Assembly: GCA_937883885.1 (NCBI GenBank)
Contig: CAKZXL010000735.1
Coordinates: 1-7,003 of the forward strand
DNA: 7,003 nt
From: an uncultured Aquincola sp.
Lineage (GTDB): Bacteria; Pseudomonadota; Gammaproteobacteria; Burkholderiales; Burkholderiaceae
Direction: 5' to 3'
A program made the translations under genes and the position numbers. Below the pieces are notes generated by a model. The model worked only from the letters and a program-made list of their open reading frames with translations. It was not told the DNA's origin and ran no database searches. Position 1 is the stretch's first letter; every line of letters starts with the position of its first letter. Shown here piece by piece: positions 1-5,814 of the stretch.

Positions 1-291
1 ATCGTCAACCACGCCGAGCCGCTGGACTACCTGCAGTACACCAACCCGCAGTACTACTGGGGCTACGACAGCGCCGCCTTCCGCGAGCTGGCCAACAAGC
101 ACGCCTCCACCACCAACGCGAAAGACAAGCAAAAGCTCTTCGCCGACCTGCAGCGCCAGCTGGCCACCGATGCGGTCAACGTGTACCTGTTCAATCCGCA
201 GAACGTGGCGGTGTCGAAGAAGGCGCTCAAGGGCGTGTGGCCCAACTCCCCCATCTTCGCCAACGACCTGGCCAGCTGGCGGTGGCAATGA
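1..291 (+). CDS. ABC transporter substrate-binding protein, family 5 (C-terminal end only)
   Basis: This is the last 96 codons of a periplasmic solute-binding protein, open at the left window edge and ending at TGA 289-291. The fragment reads IVNHAEPLDYLQYTNPQYYW at its start. It continues with a helix (AAFRELANKHA, then KDKQKLFADLQRQLATDAV), the segment VNVYLFNPQNVAVSKK, and a tryptophan-rich end (ASWRWQ). The order (partly surface-exposed YW region, two helices, then 'VYLFNPQ...' and '...W') is that of the closing lobe of DppA/OppA-type proteins (SBP_bac_5), which capture peptides, nickel, glutathione or other amide compounds for an ABC importer. The ligand cannot be read from this fragment. 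Its stop overlaps the start of the amidase gene, so transport and hydrolysis are probably co-expressed. Family assignment is recognition from pattern; the transporter permease and ATPase genes would lie outside the window. Confidence 0.8.
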   Translation: MVNHAEPLDYLQYTNPQYYWGYDSAAFRELANKHASTTNAKDKQKLFADLQRQLATDAVNVYLFNPQNVAVSKKALKGVWPNSPIFANDLASWRWQ

Positions 292-1682
292 CGGCGCTGC
301 ATGAACTGGGCGCGGCGGCGCTGGCCGCGCTGTACCGCAGCGGGCAGGCCTCACCCGTGGAAGCCACGCGGGCGGTGCTGGACCACATCCAGCGCTGGGA
401 GCCGCAGCTCAAGGCCTTGTACGCGCACGACCCCGAAGTGGCGCTGCAGATGGCGCGCGAGAGCGAGCAGCGCTGGCGCAGCGGCCAGCCGCTGTCGGCG
501 CTGGACGGCGTGCCCTGCACCATCAAGGAAAACATCGCCACCCGCGGCGTGCCGCAGCCGATGGGCAGCGCCGCCACCGAGCTGAAGCCCGCCGCTGCCG
601 ACGCCCCGCCGGCCGCCCGCCTGCGCGAGGCCGGCTGCGTGTTCCTGGGCAAGACCACAATGCCCGACTGGGGCATGTTGTCGTCGGGCCTGTCGAGCTT
701 TCATCCGCTCACCCGCAACCCCTGGGACCTGCGGCTGAACCCGGGCGGCTCTTCAGCCGGTGCCGGCGCGGCGGCTGCTGCGGGCTACGGGCCGCTGCAC
801 ATCGGCACCGACATCGGCGGCTCCATCCGCCTGCCGGCGGGCTGGTGCGGCGTGGTGGGCTTCAAGCCCAGCCTGGGGCGTGTGCCGATCAACCCGCCTT
901 ATGCCGGCCGCGTGGCCGGCCCGATGACCCGCAGCGTGGAAGACGCCGCGCTGATGATGGCCGCGCTGGCCCGGCCCGACTGGCGCGATGCGATGAGCCT
1001 GCCCGCGCAGTCCATCGCCTGGCAGCAGCTCGACTTGTCTATACAAGGCAAGCGCATCGGCCTGATGATGGATGCCGGCTGGGGCGATGCGGTGCAGCCC
1101 GAAGTGGCCGCCGCGGTGCAGGCCGCGGCGCGTGTGTTCGAGCAGGCGCGCGCGGTGGTGGAGCCGCTGGCGCCCATCAGCACCCGCGCGATGGTCGATG
1201 GGCTGGACGGCTTCTGGCGCATGCGCTCATGGCTCGACTACCAGGCCCTGCCGCCCGAGCGCCAGCGCCTGGTGCTGCCCTACATCCGCGCCTGGGTGGA
1301 AGGCGGCGCCGGCCTCACCGGGCCGCAGGTGTTCCATGGCTACAGCCAGATGGGCGCGCTGCGCGATGCGGCCGTGGCCGCCTGCCAGCCGTATGACTTC
1401 GTGCTGTCGCCGGTGAGCCCGATGCCGGCTTTTCCGGCCGAGCAGGCCAGCCCGCTGAACGACCCGGCGCGGCCTTTCGAGCACATCGCCTTCACGCTGC
1501 CCTACAACATGAGCGAGCAGCCGGCGCTGTCCATCAACTGCGGCTACACCGCTGGCGGGCTGCCCATCGGGCTGCAGATCGCCGGCCGCCGCCACGACGA
1601 CCTGGGCGTGTTGCAGGCCGCGCGCTGGTACGAGCAGCAGCGCGGCGCACAACGGCCCTGGCCGCATCCACCGGGGGCTTGA
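288..1682 (+). CDS. Amidase-signature family hydrolase
   Basis: A 464-residue amidase-signature (AS) enzyme, expected to hydrolyse a carboxamide to acid plus ammonia or amine in the cytoplasm. The full Ser-cisSer-Lys triad is visible: Lys80 in PCTIKENIAT, cis-Ser155 in NPGGSSAG, and nucleophile Ser179 in GTDIGGSIRLPA. The 24-residue gap between the two serines equals that of fatty acid amide hydrolase. The segment GVVGFKPSLGRVP (about 188-200) and GPMTRSVEDAALMMAAL complete the signature. Length is normal for the family. I chose ATG 288 because it overlaps the preceding TGA (ATGA) and gives a typical AS N-terminus (LHELGAAALAALYRSGQASP). An in-frame ATG at 237 lies inside the previous gene and adds unlikely residues. 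The substrate is unknown; AS enzymes range over GatA, indoleacetamide, nylon-oligomer and peptide amidases. The binding-protein neighbour suggests an imported amide. Codons around 1034-1047 are unusually AT-rich and form a palindrome. Confidence 0.93.
   Translation: MTALHELGAAALAALYRSGQASPVEATRAVLDHIQRWEPQLKALYAHDPEVALQMARESEQRWRSGQPLSALDGVPCTIKENIATRGVPQPMGSAATELKPAAADAPPAARLREAGCVFLGKTTMPDWGMLSSGLSSFHPLTRNPWDLRLNPGGSSAGAGAAAAAGYGPLHIGTDIGGSIRLPAGWCGVVGFKPSLGRVPINPPYAGRVAGPMTRSVEDAALMMAALARPDWRDAMSLPAQSIAWQQLDLSIQGKRIGLMMDAGWGDAVQPEVAAAVQAAARVFEQARAVVEPLAPISTRAMVDGLDGFWRMRSWLDYQALPPERQRLVLPYIRAWVEGGAGLTGPQVFHGYSQMGALRDAAVAACQPYDFVLSPVSPMPAFPAEQASPLNDPARPFEHIAFTLPYNMSEQPALSINCGYTAGGLPIGLQIAGRRHDDLGVLQAARWYEQQRGAQRPWPHPPGA
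1034..1047. promoter_or_regulatory. Operator-like palindrome inside the amidase gene
   Basis: CTTGT-CTAT-ACAAG is a perfect 5-bp inverted repeat around a 4-base centre. It sits in the amidase reading frame as D-L-S-I-Q-G, using TTG, TCT and ATA codons that are otherwise rare in this gene. It resembles the TTGTATACAA-like sites bound by GntR-family (FCD type) regulators, a family that often controls catabolic operons. Binding is inference, and a chance palindrome of this size is possible. Confidence 0.3.
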
Positions 1683-1686
1683 TTCC

Positions 1687-3066
1687 ATGCCGTTGCACGA
1701 CGATCGAGGCTTGTTGACCGGTACGTCGTCGCAGCCGGCACTGGCGGCGGCGCAGCAGGCGCTGTGGCGCATGATGAGCTTCTACGACGCGCCGCTGGCC
1801 GACCTGGACGAGGCCATCGCCCACGACTCCGCCTGGCTGTTGCCGCGGTTGATGAAGGCCGGCTACCTGCTGAGCCTGACCGAACCCGGCATGGCGGCCG
1901 AAGCGGCCCAGCTGCTGGATGACGCCGCTGCGCTGGAAGCGGACGCCCCGCCGCGCGAACGTGCCCATGCCGCCGCCGTGCGCATGCTGCTGGAAGGCCG
2001 CTGGCAGGCCGCCTGCAAGGCCTGGGACGAGCTGCTGCTGGCCCACCCGCGCGATGCGCTGGCGCTGCAGTGGGCGCACCTGTGGGACTTCTACCGCGGC
2101 GATGCGCTCAACCTGCGCCAGCGCGTGGCCCGTGCCCTGCCCGAATGGGACGAGCATGACCCGCTGTACCCGCAGGTGCTGGCGCTGCATGCCTTCGGCC
2201 TGGAAGAGTGCCACCTGTACCCGCAGGCCGAAGAAGCCGGCCGCCGCGCGCTGGCACTCGACCCGCGCACGCCCTGGGCCGTGCACGCGGTGGCCCATGT
2301 GATGGAGATGCAGGGCCGCTTCGACGATGGCGCCGCCTGGCTGCGCCAGCAGCAGCCGCAATGGGCAGAAGGCAACGGCTTCGCCGGTCACCTGTGGTGG
2401 CATGCGGCCCTCTTCAGGCTGGAAGCGCTGGACCTGGCCGGCGCGCTGCGCCTGGTGGACGCACACCTGGCCGGCGATGCGCTGCAGATCACGCTGCAGC
2501 GGCTGGACGCCGCTTCACTGCTGTGGCGCCTGCAGCTGCTGGGCGCCGAGCTGGGCCCCCGCTGGCAGGCGCTGGCCGAAGGCTGGCCCACCGCTGACGG
2601 CGCCGCCGGTCACTACGCCTTCAACGACGTGCATGCGGTGATGGCCCTTCTGGGCGCGGGTGAAGTGGGCCGCGCCGAAGCCTGGCTGGCCCGCTGCGCC
2701 GAGCGGGCGCTGTCGGCCGAAGACGCGCGCCGCAGCAACCACACGATGGCGCGCGAAATCGGCCTGCCGCTGATGCGCGCGCTGCTCGCCCACACCCGCG
2801 GCGACGCGGCCGGCGCCGCGCTGGCGCTGTATGCGCTGCGCGAAGGCGCGGCCCGCTTCGGCGGCAGCCATGCGCAGCGCGACCTGATCGACCTGAGCCT
2901 GCTGGCCGCCGCCGCCGATGCACCGGGCGGCGAGCAGAGCGAGGCCCGCGCCATCGGCCGCGCGGTGCTGCATGAACGCCTGCTGGCCAAGGCCCCCACG
3001 CCGATGACGCGCCACTGGGCCGGCCGGCTGGGCCTGTCGGAACGCGCGCTGCGCCGCCTGGCCTGA
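1687..3066 (+). CDS. TTC38-type tetratricopeptide repeat protein
   Basis: A 459-residue, almost wholly alpha-helical protein of the tetratricopeptide repeat protein 38 (TTC38) type. Helix pairs recur throughout. The clearest TPR-like unit is about residues 158-193 (HDPLYPQVLALHAFGLEECH, followed by AEEAGRRALALDP). Family-typical histidine motifs follow: WAVHAVAHVMEMQGRFDDG at about 198-215 with His200 and His204, and HLWWHAALFRLE at about 235-246 with Trp238 and His239. No signal peptide or membrane segment is seen, so it is probably cytoplasmic. The ATG lies 4 nt after the amidase stop, with GGGGG at 1673-1677 as a plausible ribosome site at 9-nt spacing, so it belongs to the same operon. 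TTC38 proteins have no established biochemical role. The conserved His/Trp positions could mark a metal or ligand site, but that is speculation. Family call is confident; function is not. Confidence 0.85.
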   Translation: MPLHDDRGLLTGTSSQPALAAAQQALWRMMSFYDAPLADLDEAIAHDSAWLLPRLMKAGYLLSLTEPGMAAEAAQLLDDAAALEADAPPRERAHAAAVRMLLEGRWQAACKAWDELLLAHPRDALALQWAHLWDFYRGDALNLRQRVARALPEWDEHDPLYPQVLALHAFGLEECHLYPQAEEAGRRALALDPRTPWAVHAVAHVMEMQGRFDDGAAWLRQQQPQWAEGNGFAGHLWWHAALFRLEALDLAGALRLVDAHLAGDALQITLQRLDAASLLWRLQLLGAELGPRWQALAEGWPTADGAAGHYAFNDVHAVMALLGAGEVGRAEAWLARCAERALSAEDARRSNHTMAREIGLPLMRALLAHTRGDAAGAALALYALREGAARFGGSHAQRDLIDLSLLAAAADAPGGEQSEARAIGRAVLHERLLAKAPTPMTRHWAGRLGLSERALRRLA

Positions 3067-3080
3067 CAAGGGGCCAATCC

Positions 3081-3455
3081 ATGAAGCCGCAGCCCCCCAA
3101 GCCCACCCAGGCCGAGCGCGAGGCCGAACTGCGCAGCCTCGACGAGCGCATCGGCGAAGCCCTGCGTGCCGACAGCGCCGAGCTGCGCGCCAGCCCCGCC
3201 TGGGGCAAGCCGCTGCCCGACACCGGCGACGCCCAGGTGCCGCAGGAGCTGCGCATGGCCTTCAAGCTGCTCAAGAACTCGGGCAACGTGCCCACCGAAG
3301 TGGGCCTGATGCAAGAGCTTCAGGCCTGGCGTGACGAGCTGACACGCCTGCCGCCCGGCGGCCCGGAGGCCGAGGCTCTGCGCCGCCGCATCGCCGAGCG
3401 GCAACTACTGATCCAGGTGCGCATCGAGCGGCTGGCGCGGACGCGGAGTTTGTAG
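3081..3455 (+). CDS. DUF1992 (DnaJC28/YhdN-type) small protein
   Basis: A 124-residue charged protein matching the DUF1992 domain, found in bacterial YhdN and at the end of eukaryotic DnaJC28. The family pattern is readable. First comes a helix with an acidic/basic alternation (LDERIGEALRA, about 20-30). Next is the GKPLPD turn (42-47). Then comes the hallmark PQELRMAFKLLKNSGNVPTE (about 54-73), followed by a long helix to the C-terminus rich in Arg, Glu and Leu (about 75-122). No J-domain HPD motif is present, so 'DnaJ' names found in databases are inherited and misleading. The function of the domain is not established. A good ribosome site, AAGGGG at 3068-3073, stands 7 nt before the ATG, and the gene begins 14 nt after the TTC38-type gene, indicating the same transcript. 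It is the last gene of this run; a GC-rich hairpin follows at 3473-3510. Confidence 0.85.
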   Translation: MKPQPPKPTQAEREAELRSLDERIGEALRADSAELRASPAWGKPLPDTGDAQVPQELRMAFKLLKNSGNVPTEVGLMQELQAWRDELTRLPPGGPEAEALRRRIAERQLLIQVRIERLARTRSL

Positions 3456-3472
3456 GGGCGCCTTCTGGCCAC

Positions 3473-3510
3473 GGAGGCACCGTCGCTCACCCGGCGCGAT
3501 GGCGGCCTCC
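3473..3510 (+). terminator. GC-rich hairpin after the amidase operon (possible terminator)
   Basis: GGAGGC (3473-3478) pairs with GCCTCC (3505-3510), and CCGTCGC (3480-3486) pairs with GCGATGG (3496-3502) including one G-U pair. The two stems are separated by a small internal bulge, and the loop has 9 nt. This gives 13 pairs beginning 17 nt after the DUF1992 stop. The following bases TTCAAAACAA lack a U-run, so it is not a classical intrinsic terminator. It could instead end transcription with Rho or protect the mRNA 3' end. Confidence 0.4.
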
Positions 3511-3567
3511 TTCAAAACAACGATGCGGATCCTCGACGGCTTGGGCAAGCTCTCGCCGGGGCGCCAG

Positions 3568-3591
3568 TGGCAGTGCCATTCGTTGAATGGC
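3568..3591 (+). promoter_or_regulatory. Overlapping palindromes in the PEP-CTERM gene leader
   Basis: TGGCA-G-TGCCA (3568-3578) is a perfect palindrome. Its right arm is shared with a second perfect inverted repeat, GCCATTC-GTT-GAATGGC (3575-3591). The two structures cannot form at the same time in RNA. The start (TGG, then 10 nt, then CG) partly resembles a sigma-54 -24/-12 element, but the -12 dinucleotide is CG, not the expected GC. The block ends 36 nt before the ATG at 3628. Its role, whether operator, promoter or leader switch, is unproven. Confidence 0.35.
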
Positions 3592-3627
3592 GGGCGGTCC
3601 CTGCTGTCTTCACCGGGACTCACTCAC

Positions 3628-4380
3628 ATGATTCGACTCTGGCGTCTGACCTCAACCGCGATGGCGTGTGCCGCGCTGGGGGGTGTTGCCCAAGCCTCCG
3701 TGATTCCGACGCTGCACGATCGAGGCGGCGGCCTTGTCTATGACGAGGTCCTCAACGTCACCTGGCTGCAGGACGCCAAGTTCGCCAGGACCAGCGGGGC
3801 CGATGCGGACGGCCTGATGACCTGGCAGCAGGCCGTGACCTGGGCGGCTGAACTGAGCTACTTCGACAGCGTGCGCGGCGTCACCTACAGCGATTGGCGT
3901 TTGCCAACGGTGGCGCCCGTCAACGGCAGCACGTTCAACCTGGCCAGCCCGGTCTACGATGGCAGCAGCGACCTGGGCTACAACATCTCGGCGCCGGGGT
4001 CCAAGCACCCCGGCAGCACGGCCAGTGAACTGGCCCATCTGTTCTACAACGGGCTTTTCAACGTCGCCAACGAGTCGCAGAGCTTGCCCCTGAACACCAC
4101 GCCTTTCGTCAACCTCAGCGGTGGCCGGCCATTGGTCTACTGGTCAGGCACTTCTACCAGCGTGTTTGGCGAGGCGGGTGCGTTCGCCTTCCGGTTCTAT
4201 GACGGCTTGCAAGTGCAAGTCATCACGGACGTGCCGCCTGCCGGCAATGCAGAGGTGGTGCAGTTCTATGCGCTCGCCGTACGCGACGGCGATGTGGCGG
4301 CGGTGCCGGAACCCCAGGTGATGGCGCTCTGGCTCGCCGGGCTTTGCATGCTCAGGTTGGTTGCGGGTCGGCGCACCTGA
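3628..4380 (+). CDS. Secreted DUF1566-type protein with PEP-CTERM sorting signal
   Basis: A 250-residue exported protein. Residues 1-23 form a Sec signal peptide (MIRLWRLTS, then a hydrophobic Ala-rich core, with likely cleavage after AQA at 21-23). The body carries DUF1566/Lcl-type marks: NVTWLQDAKFA (43-53), MTWQQAVTWAAEL (64-76), YSDWRLPTV (87-95) and YWSGT (171-175). The C-terminus is a PEP-CTERM signal: AAVPEP at 224-229, a hydrophobic helix 230-245, then GRRT. Such tails are recognised by an exosortase (EpsH/XrtA family), and the processed protein is usually linked to the envelope or to exopolysaccharide/biofilm matrix. I chose ATG 3628 because the signal peptide begins there; the in-frame ATG at 3499 adds 43 residues with no signal-like property. 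No strong ribosome site is seen (GGGA about 9 nt upstream). GC is lower than in the operon before it. No exosortase is in the window, so it must be encoded elsewhere. The protein's own activity is unknown. Confidence 0.88.
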   Translation: MIRLWRLTSTAMACAALGGVAQASVIPTLHDRGGGLVYDEVLNVTWLQDAKFARTSGADADGLMTWQQAVTWAAELSYFDSVRGVTYSDWRLPTVAPVNGSTFNLASPVYDGSSDLGYNISAPGSKHPGSTASELAHLFYNGLFNVANESQSLPLNTTPFVNLSGGRPLVYWSGTSTSVFGEAGAFAFRFYDGLQVQVITDVPPAGNAEVVQFYALAVRDGDVAAVPEPQVMALWLAGLCMLRLVAGRRT

Positions 4381-4427
4381 AGGTCAGCCTGCCTGCCTAA
4401 CCACCAGGTTGCACGCGCGATTCAGCC

Positions 4428-4709
4428 TCACTGGGCGGAGCGGCGCTTGTGCTGCTTGAGCCAGTCTTGCAGCGCATCGTCCATGCGCGACTGCCACCCG
4501 TCACCGGTTGCGCGAAAGCGTTCCAACACGTCGCGAGACAGGCGAATGGTGATCCGCTCCTTGGTAGGCGCCTTCTGCCGTCCGCGAACACCGAGCTTTC
4601 GTTGCAGCGCGGCGGGCAAGGAAGAGACCGGCGCGAAGTTCGGGATGTCCTGCGATTTCAGCTCACGCACCTCGCCGTCAGGGCGAGTCAGTGGAACGCG
4701 CTTGGTCAT
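4428..4709 (-). CDS. brnA: BrnA antitoxin of type II toxin-antitoxin system
   Basis: A 93-residue antitoxin that in characterised BrnTA pairs binds and neutralises the ribonuclease toxin BrnT and represses the operon through a ribbon-helix-helix DNA-binding domain. The N-terminal part (residues 1-45, including DGEVRELKSQDIPNFAPVSS) is the polar toxin-binding/linker type. The C-terminal part shows the RHH pattern: beta strand KERITIRLS (50-58), helix RDVLERFRATG (59-69), then GWQSRMDDALQDWLKQHKR (71-89) as the second helix. Length and layout are usual for the family. ATG 4709 is supported by an AGAGAGG ribosome site 9 nt upstream. The start lies inside the last 32 nt of brnT in another frame, so translation is probably coupled. 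It converges with the PEP-CTERM gene, with 47 nt between stops and only a 4-bp weak hairpin there (AACC-ACCA-GGTT). The family call is confident. Confidence 0.9.
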   Translation of the reverse strand: MTKRVPLTRPDGEVRELKSQDIPNFAPVSSLPAALQRKLGVRGRQKAPTKERITIRLSRDVLERFRATGDGWQSRMDDALQDWLKQHKRRSAQ

Positions 4710-4962
4710 AACGCTTTACCTCTCTGGGGTTGGCCTTGCGGAAGCTGATCACTCGAATGCCGTCGCTGGTTTCCGTGAAGCAGAGAACATGGACTCGATC
4801 TCCGAGAAGGCCCAGAGCAACAAACCTTGTCTCCGGGTGGTCCTTCCGGTCATCGACGGCGAACACAGCGGAGTCGAAGTTGAAGTGGGCAACTGTGTCA
4901 AAGCTCAGTCCGCGAAGACGGACGTTGCGATCGTTCTTCGCAGGGTCGTAGGTGATCCGCAC
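4678..4962 (-). CDS. brnT: BrnT toxin (RelE-like ribonuclease family)
   Basis: A 94-residue protein of the BrnT family, whose characterised member is a ribosome-independent ribonuclease with a RelE-like fold. Family marks in order are YDPAKNDRNVRLRGLSF (5-21), a beta strand with acidic DDRKDHPETRFVALG (37-51), VHVLCFTE (57-64) and the C-terminal IRVISFRKANPREVKRYDQA (69-88), which is the clearest signature. The start is GTG 4962. It is the only in-frame start codon before the reading frame runs into the GST gene on the same strand, and it leaves the usual few residues before the DPAKN motif. No Shine-Dalgarno sequence precedes it. The common 'KHG' after DPAKN...N appears here as 'LRG', replacing the usual histidine. 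Whether this weakens the toxin is unknown. GC is clearly lower than in the flanking GST gene, consistent with horizontal acquisition. It lies 61 nt downstream of the GST gene and overlaps brnA by 32 nt. Confidence 0.88.
   Translation of the reverse strand: MRITYDPAKNDRNVRLRGLSFDTVAHFNFDSAVFAVDDRKDHPETRFVALGLLGDRVHVLCFTETSDGIRVISFRKANPREVKRYDQARSTDSP
4719..4725 (-). promoter_or_regulatory. Ribosome binding site of brnA
   Basis: AGAGAGG on the minus strand, 9 nt before ATG 4709, fixes the brnA start and lies within the brnT coding region. This is the only strong ribosome site in the pair; brnT has none, so the antitoxin may be made in excess. Confidence 0.65.
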
Positions 4963-4992
4963 AGCATAGATTGTATGTACAAAAAACTGTGC
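4959..4992 (-). promoter_or_regulatory. Nested dyad over the brnT start (probable BrnTA operator)
   Basis: GCACAG (4959-4964) and CTGTGC (4987-4992) form a perfect outer inverted repeat. Inside it, TTGTA-TG-TACAA (4971-4982) is a second one. Their centres differ by one base. The outer arm includes the GTG start codon of brnT. BrnA proteins are known to autorepress through their RHH domain, so this is the natural candidate operator. The inference comes from position and symmetry only. Confidence 0.5.
4970..4975 (-). promoter_or_regulatory. Possible -10 box of brnTA
   Basis: TACAAT on the minus strand ends 7 nt before GTG 4962, so transcription would begin at or beside the start codon and the mRNA would be leaderless. 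No recognisable -35 hexamer lies 16-18 nt upstream (the region reads GGCTGG-like). The call is tentative. Confidence 0.3.
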
Positions 4993-5023
4993 CCCAGCCT
5001 TGGCCCGCCCGCGTGATTCATGA

Positions 5024-5665
5024 TCACACCGCCGGCATCGCCGGCTGCTCCACCGCAAACACCTTCTGCACCGCCGGCCGCGCCAGCATGCGCTGCAGGT
5101 AGGCGCCCAGCTGCGGCAGGCTGCGGGCGGGGCGGGCGAAGCCGCGGGTCCAGCGGCACAGCACGAAGGCCAGCGCATCGGCGGCGCTGTAGTCGGTGCC
5201 CAGCAGCCACGGCCCCTGGTGCGTGGCCAGTTGGGCGTCCAGCTGGTCGAGCATGCGGCCGATGGCGGCTTCGGCATGGGCCTTGACCGCGGCGGCGCCG
5301 GTCGCGTCGTCGGCCATGCGGTCGGGGTAGAAGTAGTGAATGAGCATGGCCTGCAGCGTGTTGCTGAGCCACAGCATCCACTTGTAGTACTGGGCCCGCT
5401 CCGGCGTGCCCACGCCGGGCGCCAGCACCGCCTCGGGGTGCGTGTCGGCCAGGTGCAGCAGGATGGCCGCCGTCTCGTACAGCACCTGGTCGCCGTCTTC
5501 CAGCACCGGAATCAGCCCGTTCGGGTTGAGCTTCAGGTACGCGGCCGACTTGTGCGCGGCGGCCTCGCGGTCCACCCGCACCAGCTCGAAGGGCACGCCC
5601 AGTTCCTGCAGCAGGATATGGGGCGCCATGCTGGCATTGCCGGGGTAGTAGTGCAGGCGAATCAT
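5024..5665 (-). CDS. Glutathione S-transferase family protein
   Basis: A 213-residue cytosolic GST-fold protein, expected to use or bind glutathione for detoxification or another thiol reaction. The N-terminal thioredoxin-like domain (1-75) has LHYYPGNASMAPHILLQELG (about 4-23) with Ser12 near the usual catalytic position. It also has NPNGLIPVLEDG (47-58) with the cis-Pro53 that contacts glutathione, and LYETAAILLHLAD (62-74), where Glu64-Thr65 stand at the usual Glu-Ser site. The helical C-terminal domain includes LLGTDYSAADALAFVL (154-169) with the Ser160/Asp163 N-capping box. Length is normal. ATG 5665 is chosen over ATG 5671 because GGAG at 5675-5678 is 9 nt from the first and only 3 nt from the second; the difference is two residues. 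Substrate cannot be told. It points away from the gene at 5815, with a divergent spacer of about 150 nt. Confidence 0.92.
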   Translation of the reverse strand: MIRLHYYPGNASMAPHILLQELGVPFELVRVDREAAAHKSAAYLKLNPNGLIPVLEDGDQVLYETAAILLHLADTHPEAVLAPGVGTPERAQYYKWMLWLSNTLQAMLIHYFYPDRMADDATGAAAVKAHAEAAIGRMLDQLDAQLATHQGPWLLGTDYSAADALAFVLCRWTRGFARPARSLPQLGAYLQRMLARPAVQKVFAVEQPAMPAV

Positions 5666-5674
5666 GGACATCGG

Positions 5675-5678
5675 CTCC
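5675..5678 (-). promoter_or_regulatory. Ribosome binding site of the GST gene
   Basis: GGAG on the minus strand, 9 nt before ATG 5665 and 3 nt before ATG 5671. The spacing favours the inner start. Confidence 0.45.
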
Positions 5679-5814
5679 AACGCACCGGGCCACACGCCGG
5701 CGGGCCGCAAGGTTAGCCGGTGTTCACGGCGCTGATGCGGGCATGGGGGCGCGGAACGCGTCGGGACAATTTGGACTCCCTCCCACGCCACCCCGCTGGA
5801 TGACCCCGCCCGCC

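Noticed and set aside
237..287. Upstream in-frame ATG for the amidase
   Set aside because: It lies within the end of the binding-protein gene, and the added 17 residues are not amidase-like; the ATGA overlap at 288 is the natural start.
1534..2466. Long open frame of about 310 codons on the minus strand opposite the amidase/TTC38 genes
   Set aside because: It is the antisense shadow of two well-supported genes in high-GC DNA; its residues are low-complexity Gln/Arg/Gly-rich and match no fold.
2613..3404. Minus-strand open frames opposite the TTC38 and DUF1992 genes
   Set aside because: Antisense shadows; the plus-strand proteins have recognisable families and good ribosome sites.
3499..3627. 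Upstream in-frame ATG for the PEP-CTERM protein
   Set aside because: It would bury the signal peptide 43 residues inside the protein, and it falls in a hairpin region.
4390..4412. GCCTGCCTGCCT and AACC-ACCA-GGTT between the convergent PEP-CTERM and brnA genes as a bidirectional terminator
   Set aside because: The stem is only 4 bp and has no T-tract; too weak to list.
4981..4992. T6 run on the minus strand (AAAAAA on plus, 4981-4986) after GGGGCACAG as a terminator for the GST gene
   Set aside because: Only 3-4 bp of stem can be drawn upstream of the T-run; the bases are better explained as part of the dyad before brnT.
4963..5277. Extended brnT reading frame running into the GST gene
   Set aside because: The extra residues are an out-of-frame translation of the GST gene; BrnT proteins begin just before the DPAKN motif.
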